A stretch of 22,390 nucleotides of DNA from a virus: IMG/VR virus record IMGVR_UViG_3300020160_000476, positions 1 to 22,390 of that record. One strand, 5' to 3'. Below, in pieces: positions 9,301 to 17,900 of this stretch (positions are counted from its first letter, which is position 1; each line of letters begins with the position of its first letter). Both the position numbers and the translations under genes were made by a program. Under the pieces are notes generated by a model. It had not been told where the DNA came from. It was given only the letters and a program-made list of their open reading frames with translations, and ran no database searches.

Positions 9301-11013
9301 ATTAGATTCTATACTAATGGATCAGCAACACCTAAAATGTTTATTTCAAGTTCAGGTGATGTTGGTATTGGTACTACTAGTCCAGGATACAAGTTAGATG
9401 TAAACGGAAATGCTAGAGTGAGTGGTCAAGTTGTATCAAATACTCAATTTAATGTTGCTGGTACTCCTACTGCTAATAGTGGAGATTTAGTAAACATAAG
9501 AGATTTAAGTGCAACGGGGGCTAACACTACTTTTGGTGGTGTATTTTTTAACTCAAGCCCCGGTAGCGATTACTCAATAGGTAAATTAACCGAAAATAAT
9601 AACGGATTTTTACAAATAAGAAATGGAAATAATGGTGCAGAATTATTAAGAATCAATTCTACTGGTGTAGCAACATTTAGTGCAGGCGTAACAGCAACCT
9701 CATTCACAGGTTCATTATTAGGAACAGCAACTAATGCAACTTCTGCATCATATGCAGCAACATCATCTTATGCTACTAACTTTACAGTAGCAGGTACATT
9801 AACAGCACAAACGCTTGTAGTACAAACTATAACGTCTTCAATTGTATACTCTTCAGGTTCGAATATATTTGGTAATGACTTAACTAACACTCAAGTGTTT
9901 ACAGGTTCACTATATCAAACAGGATCAGTAGCAGCATTTATGGGAAGTGTCGGTATTGGAACAACAAACCCAGGCTCAAAACTATATGTAGAAGGTGGAT
10001 CAGCAGATTGGAGTCTTCCAACCCCAGGAACAGCAGTAGGTACAATACATCTAGATCCAGGAGTTGCTACAGACAACTTTGGTAATGCTATTACCTTTGG
10101 AGCAAGTGATTCAAGTGCTGGTGCAACAGCAATGGCTGGTATCTATGTAAGAACAGATGGTGCTTATGGTTCAAAGATGTACTTTGGTACAACAGACTCA
10201 TATGTCGCTGGATCTAAAATAGCAGTAACTATCAATGAAAGTCAACGTGTTGGTATTGGAACTACAGATCCTGCTACTAAGCTTCATGTCTACTCATCAG
10301 GAGGAGGAATGGAGTTATCTCCGGGATCAACAACTACACTTGAATTTATAGATAGAGCAAATACATCTGCAACTGTTAATACAGCTTTTTATACAAGACT
10401 TGGTTATTTTTCTTGGAATATAGGTAGTTATTCTGAAGCAATGAGAATAACTGGTGGTGGTAATGTCGGAATCGGCTCAACATCACCAACCGAAGGCAAA
10501 TTAGTTGTCAATGGTGGAGTATATGCAACTTCATTTACAGGTTCATTCTCAGGTACAATAGCAGCACCAGGATCAAACACCCAAGTAATGTATAATAACA
10601 GTGGTGTTATAGCAGGTTCTTCAAATCTAACCTTTGATGGTTCTACATTGAATGTAACAGGAACTTTAACAGCTACAGTTAAATCATTCGTAATTGATCA
10701 CCCAACCAAAACAGATAAGAAATTACAATACGGTGTACTTGAGGGACCAGAACATTCAGTTTATGTTCGTGGTAAACTAAAGAACACCAACTATATTCCA
10801 TTACCAGACTACTGGCATGCATTAGTGCATGAAGATAGTATTACTGTTAATATAACAGCTATAGGTAGAAACCAAGAGATTTGGGTTAATGAGGTTACTG
10901 ATCGAGGAATATATTTAGGATATGAAGGCGATACAATAGAATATTTCTATACTGTGTTTGCTGAACGTAAAGATATAGATAAATTAGTTACTGAATTTGA
11001 TAAGGAGATTTAA
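6337..11013 (+). CDS. Giant tail fibre protein, 1558 aa, with 15 GxVGIG repeats and FVIDHP-type C-terminal domain
   Basis: This is the largest gene in the window. The N-terminus (MANEFIARNGLIAQNNSTVS) leads into a short A-S-Y-A stretch and cassette A (from about residue 51). Fifteen G-x-V-G-I-G/N-type repeats follow, separated by beta-rich inserts of varied length. Cassette A recurs near residue 1148 and cassette B near residues 474 and 1410. Residues 1448-1558 form a distinct C-terminal domain with K-S-F-V-I-D-H-P, L-E-G-P-E-H-S-V-Y-V-R-G and F-A-E-R-K-D, a module I know from phage fibre or virion proteins, notably of marine myoviruses. It probably forms the distal tip or trimerisation unit. 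No catalytic motif was seen. The next gene starts after a three-base gap. Confidence 0.87.
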   Translation: MANEFIARNGLIAQNNSTVSGSLTVTAGITGSIFGSASYATTAATASYANNFTVAGTLTAQTLVVQTITSSTVYSSGSNIFGNSLANTQTFTGSMYQTGSVAAFMGSVGIGTTNPGSKLEVVGIGRFTGAGGRSVVLEGNGAGKIDINGDGATYAVGIAFNSQLGGTTLSGIWDYGSGTTQNWLAVGGTSYNNAAMYILPSGNVGIGTTNPTARLEIPSASSGTTILVGRAVGNSSIKALSDAAGGILALDSAGTGNGLILNHYTSDNIWMVTGGGSVGINTSSPSYKLDVSGSGRFTGGLSLTSENPQLTFTDTTAGEDDMTLSMNGDYLEFLSNALRNIITVHGETSTYTGNVGIGTNVPTQKLEVNGGDALIRTSYIGNISAFGTNYASFSHIARTGSGDYSFISANDGTTYINAKTSSPIRFRIDNTDKVIINSLGNVGINTTSPNNTLQVVGGITATSFTGSFSGSLTAPGSTTQILYNNAGTIAGDSGLIYSGSYVGIGLTNPSAPLDTNGVRLGRNWAVAGRANIRLDSSGSAYPADILFGHTAAANQTSWDGAYWSLSSRADNASNRFYIYRGGGNPSGSGEEVIMALEPNGKVGIGTTSPLTQLQVVGGYISTKDNAAYGGAFLEGGNGISYFGSLGSDDIQLYTGGATKVTIKQSTGNVGIGSTAPGYALDVVGDARARGFIVEGGGAYASGSIYSDGNWGMLFRARQASPVQAQFMWATAGDTELMRISAAGNVGIGTTSPGAKLHVLAGSNSTSMLLDHGSSADRTYFGFDGTGNYIETNGATTAKQRLRLQVYNSSSLAYTQLFIDGGNNVIYTSATANVGIGITNPSSKLHVYSSGATSVNIQSGGGDYAYLQLSTPASGDGYLIKNTATANSTVGKSLYLWNTDGPIQFVPSATIGNAVTISTSGHVGIGSASPSSILNTSGSNQGITHDDVAGKGYIRFRNSGTTLALFGVAGSWEGSTLQDTMIAAETGLNIRFYTNGSATPKMFISSSGDVGIGTTSPGYKLDVNGNARVSGQVVSNTQFNVAGTPTANSGDLVNIRDLSATGANTTFGGVFFNSSPGSDYSIGKLTENNNGFLQIRNGNNGAELLRINSTGVATFSAGVTATSFTGSLLGTATNATSASYAATSSYATNFTVAGTLTAQTLVVQTITSSIVYSSGSNIFGNDLTNTQVFTGSLYQTGSVAAFMGSVGIGTTNPGSKLYVEGGSADWSLPTPGTAVGTIHLDPGVATDNFGNAITFGASDSSAGATAMAGIYVRTDGAYGSKMYFGTTDSYVAGSKIAVTINESQRVGIGTTDPATKLHVYSSGGGMELSPGSTTTLEFIDRANTSATVNTAFYTRLGYFSWNIGSYSEAMRITGGGNVGIGSTSPTEGKLVVNGGVYATSFTGSFSGTIAAPGSNTQVMYNNSGVIAGSSNLTFDGSTLNVTGTLTATVKSFVIDHPTKTDKKLQYGVLEGPEHSVYVRGKLKNTNYIPLPDYWHALVHEDSITVNITAIGRNQEIWVNEVTDRGIYLGYEGDTIEYFYTVFAERKDIDKLVTEFDKEI
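6487..6699 (+). repeat. Shared fibre cassette A, long copy 1 (213 bp)
   Basis: Encodes N-F-T-V-A-G-T-L-T-A-Q-T through QTGSVAAFMGSVGIGTTNPG. The second copy of equal length is at 9778-9990 in the same gene. Confidence 0.85.
7756..7881 (+). repeat. Shared fibre cassette B, copy 2
   Basis: Encodes APGSTTQILYNNAGTIAGDS and matches the block at 4036-4161 in the preceding fibre gene in length and peptide. Confidence 0.8.
9778..9990 (+). repeat. Shared fibre cassette A, long copy 2 (213 bp)
   Basis: In-frame copy of 6487-6699. The peptides differ at only a few positions, for example F-G-N-S-L-A-N-T versus F-G-N-D-L-T-N-T. Confidence 0.85.
10564..10650 (+). repeat. Shared fibre cassette B, diverged copy 3
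   Basis: Encodes APGSNTQVMYNNSGVIAGSS just before the C-terminal F-V-I-D-H-P domain. It lacks the trailing V-G-I-G unit of the other two copies. Confidence 0.65.
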
Positions 11014-11016
11014 GTT

Positions 11017-12099
11017 ATGGCTTTAAATTATGGACCTATATTACCTAACAAAGAAAATCTGATATTTACATATCAGCCAGGAGCAACAACACCATTTACT
11101 AATTTTACAGCTTCACTAGCATCTGATGTGGCTACTCCTTCAAAAGGAGCAGTTATGGGGCCTAGAAGAAAAAATGCTGACCAAACTACAGTATATGATG
11201 ATATCTACTCAGTAGATAATTACCAAGGAATTCCAACATTATCTCTACAAAATATTGCTAGTTCAGTTTATAATTTAAATACAGCTAATACAAATATATA
11301 TACTCTATCTTTATGGGTTAAAGTTGTACAATTTCCTACTAAATATAATCGCACAGCATCATTTGGATCTGATACTGGTCTTGTTACAAAAACAAAACGA
11401 GCAGCATTAGCTAAATTTGATTACTCATATTCAGGAGCAGGAACTCAATATAACGGATTTATACAGTTTGGAGCTATGGCTCCTTATTATAAAAACGCTA
11501 GTGGAACTCCAAATTACAAATCAGTATTTTCTCCTATATCGTTTGGAGCTGCTATATGTTGTGCTAAATATCAAGCAAGTGTTTACACTGATTATAAATT
11601 TAATTTAAATCAATGGTATCTACTTACAATACAATTACAAAGTAATTCTAATTTTGCTTCTTCTGCTCAAACACTTAATGTTAAAATGTTTGTAAATGAT
11701 TCTCAAGAAAATATTGCTAAATGTTTAGGTATAGCATGGAGACAACATTTCGGAAAACGTTTAAAAAGACAACTAGGTGACGTAGCAGGGCAACCCGGAT
11801 TTTATAATCGTGCAACAGGAGGAACAGTATCAAATGTTAGTTCACAATCTTTAACTTATAATTATTTTATAAATTTAGCTAGACTAAATTGTATATCATA
11901 TTCTCCTGTATTACAATTTGGAAGTGAAGGAGTTCGTGCAATAAGTAGTAATAATGGTATAAACACCCCAGGTATAATCTCTGGTACTCATAGTGCTAGA
12001 TTTAACGTAGGATCATCTATTAATTTTGGTCAAACATATATTTATAATACGGCATTTAATTCATCACTATATACTCAATTTAATAGTTTATACAGTTAA
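11017..12099 (+). CDS. Putative virion protein with lectin/LamG-like fold (360 aa)
   Basis: A 360-residue protein starting MALNYGPILPNKENLIFTYQ. The patterns I-Y-T-L-S-L-W-V-K-V (about 93-102) and N-L-N-Q-W-Y-L-L-T-I-Q-L (about 193-204) are characteristic strands of concanavalin A/LamG-like jelly-roll domains, as in the two paralogues downstream, although overall similarity to them is low. An A-I-C-C-A-K stretch is unusual in this Cys-poor region. It starts three bases after the 1558-residue fibre gene. AAGGAG lies nine bases before the ATG, inside the upstream gene's last codons, and is the only Shine-Dalgarno-like start noticed here. A structured terminator region follows. A glycan-binding role is inferred from the fold; confidence in the gene itself is high. 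Confidence 0.72.
   Translation: MALNYGPILPNKENLIFTYQPGATTPFTNFTASLASDVATPSKGAVMGPRRKNADQTTVYDDIYSVDNYQGIPTLSLQNIASSVYNLNTANTNIYTLSLWVKVVQFPTKYNRTASFGSDTGLVTKTKRAALAKFDYSYSGAGTQYNGFIQFGAMAPYYKNASGTPNYKSVFSPISFGAAICCAKYQASVYTDYKFNLNQWYLLTIQLQSNSNFASSAQTLNVKMFVNDSQENIAKCLGIAWRQHFGKRLKRQLGDVAGQPGFYNRATGGTVSNVSSQSLTYNYFINLARLNCISYSPVLQFGSEGVRAISSNNGINTPGIISGTHSARFNVGSSINFGQTYIYNTAFNSSLYTQFNSLYS
12038..12045 (+). promoter_or_regulatory. ATATTTAT motif inside the end of the 360-aa gene
   Basis: This is the one ATATTTAT copy noticed inside a coding region. It lies 54 bases before the stop, upstream of the folded intergenic element at 12100-12177. It may be chance within the Y-I-Y-N codons or may drive a short transcript. 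Confidence 0.25.
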
Positions 12100-12152
12100 A
12101 GATATTATCCTCTGCGGAGGGTGGACTGGTACTACAGAAATGTAGTTTATCT
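12100..12152 (+). ncRNA. Candidate structured RNA element (three-way junction) between lectin-like genes
   Basis: In the 99-base gap, AGATA (12100-12104) can pair with TATCT (12148-12152) and enclose two hairpins: CCTC-TGCG-GAGG (12109-12120) and ACTACA-GAAA-TGTAGT (12131-12146, with a GAAA tetraloop). A strong terminator follows at once. The stretch is much richer in G+C than its surroundings and has no coding frame of note. It resembles a small RNA, a processed 3' end or a riboswitch-like leader. I recognise no known RNA family, and hammerhead core bases are absent. Existence as an RNA is inference. Confidence 0.4.
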
Positions 12153-12177
12153 AGGGGCGTGAAAGCGCCCCTTTTTT
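12153..12177 (+). terminator. Rho-independent terminator
   Basis: AGGGGCG (12153-12159), loop TGAAAG, CGCCCCT (12166-12172), then a T-run to 12177. It is a seven-base-pair GC-rich stem in an AT-rich genome and separates the fibre/360-residue gene group from the LamG-like paralogues. Confidence 0.9.
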
Positions 12178-12198
12178 CAAACAAAACAAAATTATAAT

Positions 12199-13362
12199 AT
12201 GCCGTCATCAGTAGGACCAAATATAATAGGAGAAAATAATATAGTATTAGCTTATGATACTGGTGATACGGTTAATTCGTATAAGGGAGAGCCTACAACT
12301 AATTTATACACAACATTAGGCTTTGGGTTCTACCAGCAAGAAGGAAACCATTCAGCTGTAAGAACTACTGGTCCTGCTCCTGATTTAACTTTACCATCTA
12401 ACTATGATTATACTACTGTAACTGCTACTGGTAATTGGCAATCAGAAGTTAATCGATTAATTATATGGACAGATTCTGGTTTATCTTCAGGTACATATAA
12501 TATATCTTTTTGGGCTCGAGTAACTAGCACAGCATCAGCAACAATAGGGTGTGCGTTTTATGGTAATAGTCTTAACCAATCAATGTCATTAACAACTCAA
12601 TGGCAACGTTTTTCTATACAATCTACTACCCATTCTACATATAGAGCTACTGAATTTGGTTCTTTAAGTGGAGCTATTGTATTTCAAATTGCTGGATTAC
12701 AAATAGAAGCAATATCACATGTAACACCATATGTTAGTGGTACTCGCTCAGTAACACAAGGTCTACTACCAATAATAAGTAATACATCATTAGATTTATC
12801 TAATATGTCTTATACTTCAAATGCACAAATAACATTTGATGGAACGAATGATTATATAGATATAGGAAATTTAGGTACAATTGGTAATGAATATAGTATA
12901 GAATGTATATTTAATTCATCAGCAGTAGTAAACTATAGAAATGTATTTGATATGAATTATGCTACTTATGCTGGTGTAACAGGTAATGTTGGGCCTCGAT
13001 TAGAGCAATACTCAGATGGAACATTTTCAATCACATGGTCAGGTGTCACAAATAACAATTCATTAGCTGTTGGAACTACACCAATATCAATTTCTGCTAA
13101 TACCAATTACCATGTAACTTTTGTACAAAATGGATTAAATGGATCTATATACTTAAATGGTGTATATAGAAACCAAACAAGTAACACATATGGTTATATT
13201 CAAACTTTTGGAGATGCAAATTTAGGTAGGGGATTTGAGTTAGCTGGAGATAGATACTTTATAGGTTCACTCCCAGTATTTAAAGTATACAACAGAGCAC
13301 TAACATCATCCGAAATACAACAAAATTACCAACAATATAAATCACGTTTTAATTTAAGCTAA
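12199..13362 (+). CDS. LamG/concanavalin-like putative receptor-binding protein, paralogue 1 (387 aa)
   Basis: The N-terminal segment (residues 8-40: NNIVLAYDTGD, then G-E-P-T-T-N) is shared with the next gene. Residues about 95-187 look like a carbohydrate-binding beta-sandwich (G-T-Y-N-I-S-F-W-A-R-V ... I-A-G-L-Q-I-E ... T-P-Y-V-S-G-T-R-S). Residues 208-387 match a LamG-3/concanavalin-like domain: N-A-Q-I-T-F-D-G-T-N-D-Y-I-D, N-Y-H-V-T-F, S-I-Y-L-N-G, V-Y-N-R-A-L-T-S-S-E-I-Q-Q-N-Y. It probably binds glycans and sits on a fibre or the baseplate (inference). It follows the terminator at 12153-12177, and no ATATTTAT motif was found in that gap. The leader reads ATTATAATATG with no Shine-Dalgarno sequence. 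Confidence 0.82.
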   Translation: MPSSVGPNIIGENNIVLAYDTGDTVNSYKGEPTTNLYTTLGFGFYQQEGNHSAVRTTGPAPDLTLPSNYDYTTVTATGNWQSEVNRLIIWTDSGLSSGTYNISFWARVTSTASATIGCAFYGNSLNQSMSLTTQWQRFSIQSTTHSTYRATEFGSLSGAIVFQIAGLQIEAISHVTPYVSGTRSVTQGLLPIISNTSLDLSNMSYTSNAQITFDGTNDYIDIGNLGTIGNEYSIECIFNSSAVVNYRNVFDMNYATYAGVTGNVGPRLEQYSDGTFSITWSGVTNNNSLAVGTTPISISANTNYHVTFVQNGLNGSIYLNGVYRNQTSNTYGYIQTFGDANLGRGFELAGDRYFIGSLPVFKVYNRALTSSEIQQNYQQYKSRFNLS

Positions 13363-13363
13363 T

Positions 13364-14548
13364 ATGTCAGTAGCAAATGGATATGGAAAAATAATAACAA
13401 GTGGATCAATATTCGCTTATGACACTGGTGACTTTAAAAATTCATATATAGGAGAGCCTACAACAAATTACCAAAATGGAATTAGTCCTTGGACTGTTGG
13501 AGGTGTAAATACTGATGTTAGTAATACTATTGATCAGGGACCAATAGCAAATGCTAAAACATGGAAGTTTGAAAAAACAGGAACTTCGAACCAATGGAAT
13601 GGTTGGGAAGATACTTATGGAGGAATATGGACTGGAAATTCAGGTGATATTTGGACTACGAGTTATTGGTATAAAACAACTGCACCTGCTGGAAGTACAG
13701 CATTTGGTATTGGATACTTTTATTTGTCAAATTGGTCTGCACCTTATAATACATCAATATTAGCTAATTCAAATGGTATTATAGCTGATGGACAATGGCA
13801 TTATAATTATACAACAACCCAGTTTAATGAAAATTATAGCAATGCTATTATTGTAGATGGACCTTCTTGGGGATATAGTACCCAAGCAGGTACTTTATAT
13901 ATAAACGGATTACAATGGGAAAAAAAATCTCACCCAACTCCTTTTGCTGGGTATACTCGCTCAGTAACTCAAGGCTTACTTCCTATTGTAAGTAACCAAA
14001 CGTTAAATTTATCCGCTGTATCATTCGATACAAACGCTCAAATGATATTTGATGGTACAAACGATAAAATCGATACAGGATTAGGGAACATTGGAAATAA
14101 CGTTTCATTCGCCGCTATAATTAATTCAGCAGGTTCAGCAAACGAATATAATATGTACATGGGACAATTATTACCATACATGGGAGCGTATGCTGGAGTA
14201 TTAATTATATTTTCAGATTATATTGATTCAGTACAACGAACAATAAATACTAATAGTGGTACTATAGTTACAGGACAAAACCATTATGTGGTTTGTACTA
14301 GGGAATATGATGGATCTAGTACTACAAATAAAATATATATTGATGGTAAACTACTAAATTCAGGAACATGGAGTGGTGCTCCTACATATGTTGGGTATAA
14401 TATAACAGTTGGTGATGGACGATCAACTTCTACATGGTATCCATTTTATGGAAAAGTAAACGCAACACAAATATACAATAGAACACTAACAGCCGGTGAA
14501 ATTGAACAAAATTACCAGCATTATAAAACACGTTTTAACTTAAGTTAA
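13364..14548 (+). CDS. LamG/concanavalin-like putative receptor-binding protein, paralogue 2 (394 aa)
   Basis: This is a tandem paralogue of the preceding gene, joined by TAATATG. It shares A-Y-D-T-G-D ... Y-x-G-E-P-T-T-N at the start, TRSVTQGLLPI in the middle, N-A-Q-M-I-F-D-G-T-N-D-K-I-D at residue 224, K-I-Y-I-D-G-K-L-L, and IYNRTLTAGEIEQNYQHYKT at the end. Residues 60-200 (W-x-x-x-x-G-N-S-G-D-I-W-T-T-S-Y-W-Y-K ... L-Q-W-E) are much more diverged than the LamG part, so the two proteins may recognise different ligands. The two genes differ mainly in the inner jelly-roll, as expected of duplicated receptor-binding modules. No enzyme motif is visible. Confidence 0.82.
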   Translation: MSVANGYGKIITSGSIFAYDTGDFKNSYIGEPTTNYQNGISPWTVGGVNTDVSNTIDQGPIANAKTWKFEKTGTSNQWNGWEDTYGGIWTGNSGDIWTTSYWYKTTAPAGSTAFGIGYFYLSNWSAPYNTSILANSNGIIADGQWHYNYTTTQFNENYSNAIIVDGPSWGYSTQAGTLYINGLQWEKKSHPTPFAGYTRSVTQGLLPIVSNQTLNLSAVSFDTNAQMIFDGTNDKIDTGLGNIGNNVSFAAIINSAGSANEYNMYMGQLLPYMGAYAGVLIIFSDYIDSVQRTINTNSGTIVTGQNHYVVCTREYDGSSTTNKIYIDGKLLNSGTWSGAPTYVGYNITVGDGRSTSTWYPFYGKVNATQIYNRTLTAGEIEQNYQHYKTRFNLS

Positions 14549-14555
14549 TATTTAT
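14548..14555 (+). promoter_or_regulatory. ATATTTAT motif, candidate late promoter element close to a start
   Basis: The motif overlaps the TAA of the upstream gene and lies only six bases before the ATG at 14562. If it is a -10-like element, this transcript would be nearly leaderless, unlike the other copies with 15-45 base spacings. Confidence 0.4.
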
Positions 14556-14561
14556 AGGTAT

Positions 14562-14900
14562 ATGGATGAATTTTTAAATAGACGTTGGCTAGTAATACCA
14601 ACAAGCATAACAGGATCAATTGACTTTAGCCAAGTATTAGATACTAACGCTAGTACACTACGCTATAGTGTAGATGGTACTGAAACATTCGTTAAGTATG
14701 AAACCAATACTGTAACAGCTAGCTATACAGTAGACTACATAAACGCAGAAACAAACGAAACAGGTAGCTATACGATAGAGGCAGGAGTATATGGTCGTCC
14801 ATCTTCTATATATTCAACAGAATATACAGAATATAATCACGAAGAAATACTAACATTATTATCCACAGAAGCGTGGACACAACCAATGATAATAGAATAA
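14562..14900 (+). CDS. Small hypothetical structural protein (112 aa)
   Basis: A 112-residue acidic protein: MDEFLNRRWLVIPTSITGSI at the start, a Thr/Tyr-rich beta middle (V-K-Y-E-T-N-T-V-T-A-S-Y-T-V-D-Y), and an E-E-I-L-T-L-L-S-T-E-A-W helix near the end. It is joined to the S74 fibre gene by TAATATG, so the two are probably co-translated; such neighbours of fibres are often attachment or assembly partners. I recognise no family, and a role in fibre assembly is inferred only from position. Confidence 0.65.
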   Translation: MDEFLNRRWLVIPTSITGSIDFSQVLDTNASTLRYSVDGTETFVKYETNTVTASYTVDYINAETNETGSYTIEAGVYGRPSSIYSTEYTEYNHEEILTLLSTEAWTQPMIIE

Positions 14901-14901
14901 T

Positions 14902-17900
14902 ATGGCAGATATTAGAATAACCCCAGCATCCAGCATAATGGCTTTCACAAGCTCATTATCGTTTAAGGAAACATTAACACAAGATGCTTCGGGATCTATA
15001 GTTTTATATGGATCTGGTTCTACAGGTAGAACCAATGTGTTTGCCATAGATGGAGGTAGTGGTAGATTATTCTCTGTTGATGACAGCTTATCAGATTCAT
15101 TATTTTCAGTAAATACAATCGCTGGTTTACCAGTGATAGAGGCATTCGCAGACAATACAGTTAACATAGGAAAATATGGAGCTTACTCATTTGTAGCTAC
15201 AGGCTCAGGTGATGCTCGTATTGGATCGGGTAGTGTAATGTTTGTAAGTGCTAGTGGTAATGTTGGTATTGGTACTACTAGTCCAGGCTACAAATTAGAT
15301 GTTGTAGGAGATATAAGATTACAAGGTAATAACCAAGTATATTTTGACACTACCAGTGATAGTGCTAGTAACTATATTGGTATAACAAATGACTATTGGT
15401 TAACATTATATTGCGGCAGAGGAAATAATTCTAGAATAGACTTAACAAATGGTACTGGTATTTTGTTTTCTGAATCAGGAACAGAAAGAATGCGTGTTAA
15501 CGCTGGAGGTAATGTAGGTATTGGTACTACAAGTCCTGATTCAAAATTACATGTATCTACAACAGCATCTAATCCATTCAGAATGGTTAGAACTGGTGGA
15601 ACTGCTACTAACTTTGGATTTGAATTTGGAGGTGGAGATATTGGATTATATAACTACTCAACTTCTGCATATGGTTGGTTTCTTACAGCAGCAGGTTTGG
15701 TCGGCATAGGAACAACGAGCCTAACCTATAAATTCGAAGTACACAACAATGCAACAGCAAATGCTGCATTACTTTATAGTTCAACATCTGCAACTACTGT
15801 AGCTATAGGAAGTACAAGTAATACTAACAACGCAAACGTAATATGGTACACAGATAGTGGTACGGGTCAAATATTTAGAGGTGGTACTGGATTTAGCGCA
15901 TGGGCTGGTGCATTATCTTTAAACATTTATAATAGTAATGGTCCTATAGGTTTCCATCCAGGAGCTACAGCTAATGCATTATATCTTACTACTGGTGGTT
16001 TAGTTGGTATTGGAACTAATAGTCCACTTAACCTGCTTCACGTATCACAAGCGTCAGCAAATACTATTTTCAGATTAGGTAATAACGCATCATACGACCA
16101 ATTTATATACTTCAATGGTGGTAATGATTGGTCATTAGGTATGGATTATTCTAATTCTAATGCTTTTGTATTATCCAACGCTTCATCTATCGGTACTAAT
16201 GATAGATTAGTAGTTACAACTGGAGGTAACGTAGGTATTGGCACTACAAACCCATCTGAAAAACTAGCAGTAGCAGGTGCTATTACAAGTACAAGTATTA
16301 TATATACATCTGCAGGTAGTTTACTCGCTCGAGCAAGTGGAACCGAAGGAGCTCAATATCAATTAAATGGTATTACAGTAGGATATAGTGCAACAGGAAC
16401 TTATGGCTGGCTTACAGCTGGTGGAGCCGCGGCAAGAACATCTTTAGCTTTAAATGCAGGTGGTGGTAACGTCGGTATTGGAACTACAAATCCAAGTTTT
16501 AACCTAGACATAGCAGGTAGTGCTAGAGCGTTTGTAGGAGCAGGTACAACCAACTATAACTACTTCCAAGTAGCAGAAATTGGTGCTAACCTATATGGTA
16601 GATTCCATTATATTCCAAGTGGTTTCTCTACTGCTGGTCTTACTTTAGCTAATAGCGTTTTGATAAACGCAGCAGATGGAGCAACAGCAGGTTTAGTTAT
16701 TAGAACAGATGCAAATGCTCCTATTATATTTGGTACAAACCAAACTAGTGAGAAGATGCGTATCACTGGACCTGGGGCAGTTGGTATTGGTACCACTAAT
16801 CCAGGTACTAACTTAGAAGTATATTCATCTAATGCCATAGTTAGGATTACAAATACAAATGCTAATTCTTATAGTGAACTTCATTTTAATGAAGGAGGAA
16901 CAGTGAAAGCTGAGCTATTTGTTGTTGGATCTACTCAAACAACATACGGAGGATCCAACTCACTTAACATATATCAAGCATCAAATGCACCTATAGCATT
17001 TTTTACTAATGGTGGCAATGAAAGAATGCGTATTACAGGAGCTGGTAATGTTGGTATAGGAACTACATCACCACAAGCTTTATTAGATGTAAACGGCGGT
17101 GATGGCACACCAGCAGGAACACAATTTACAGCGGTTATCAAAGGTACTTCATCAAGAACATTATATTTTGATGGTGGTGGTTCAGGGGCTTCAGTATGGT
17201 GGGGTGATGGTAACTCTCCTCAATTTGCAATAGATTCAATTTCAGGTGGTGGAGCAGCATTTTGGACAAATGATGGTAGTTGGTCTGAAAGAATGCGTAT
17301 TACCTCCGCAGGTAATGTAGGTATAGGAACTACAAACCCATCAACCAAACTAGATGTAGTAGGTGCAAATATAAGAACAGATAAAGCATTTATGTCTCAA
17401 GGATCAAATGCAACGTGGTCTGGAGCTGCCTGTTTTATGGATTATATCCCGGCTTCATCTTATGGTAGAATAGGAGTATATGATTATGGTGAACCTACTT
17501 GGCAAAATTTATATGTTGGTGGAGGAGGAAAGGTAGGTATTGGTACTACAACATTTACCTACAAGTTAAACTTACTTGGTGATTTGTATATTACTGGTGG
17601 ATCTATAGGTGTAGGTGTTGCTCCAAATGCTACAGATGGTAGAATTGATGCTTCAAACGATATTGTAGCTTACTCAACATCCGATATTAGATTCAAAGAA
17701 AATATACAACGTATTCCAAACGCTTTAGAGAAAGTAAACACATTATCAGGTAATACATTTACTTGGAAACCTGATCCTGAATTAACTAAGCTACATGGTT
17801 TTGAAGGAAACGATGTTGGTATCATAGCTCAAGAAATTGAAGCAATTTTACCAGACATTGTAACTACGAGAGATTCAGGATACAAAGCAGTTAAGTATGA

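Larger units (their letters stand above)
6652..10509 (+). repeat. G-x-V-G-I-G-T-T repeat region (15 units)
   Basis: Fifteen degenerate units were counted by eye, from GSVGIGTTNPGSKLEV to GNVGIGSTSPTEGKLVV. A few have Asn in place of the second Gly of V-G-I-G (V-G-I-N). Codons differ between units despite near-identical peptides. Confidence 0.85.

Noticed and set aside
12100-12152. Hammerhead or tRNA in the folded intergenic element
   Set aside because: The hammerhead CTGANGA core and the tRNA cloverleaf features (T-loop GTTCRA, acceptor stem) are missing.
11017-14548. Diversity-generating retroelement target in the lectin-like genes
   Set aside because: No template repeat, reverse transcriptase or adenine-biased variable end is visible in the window.
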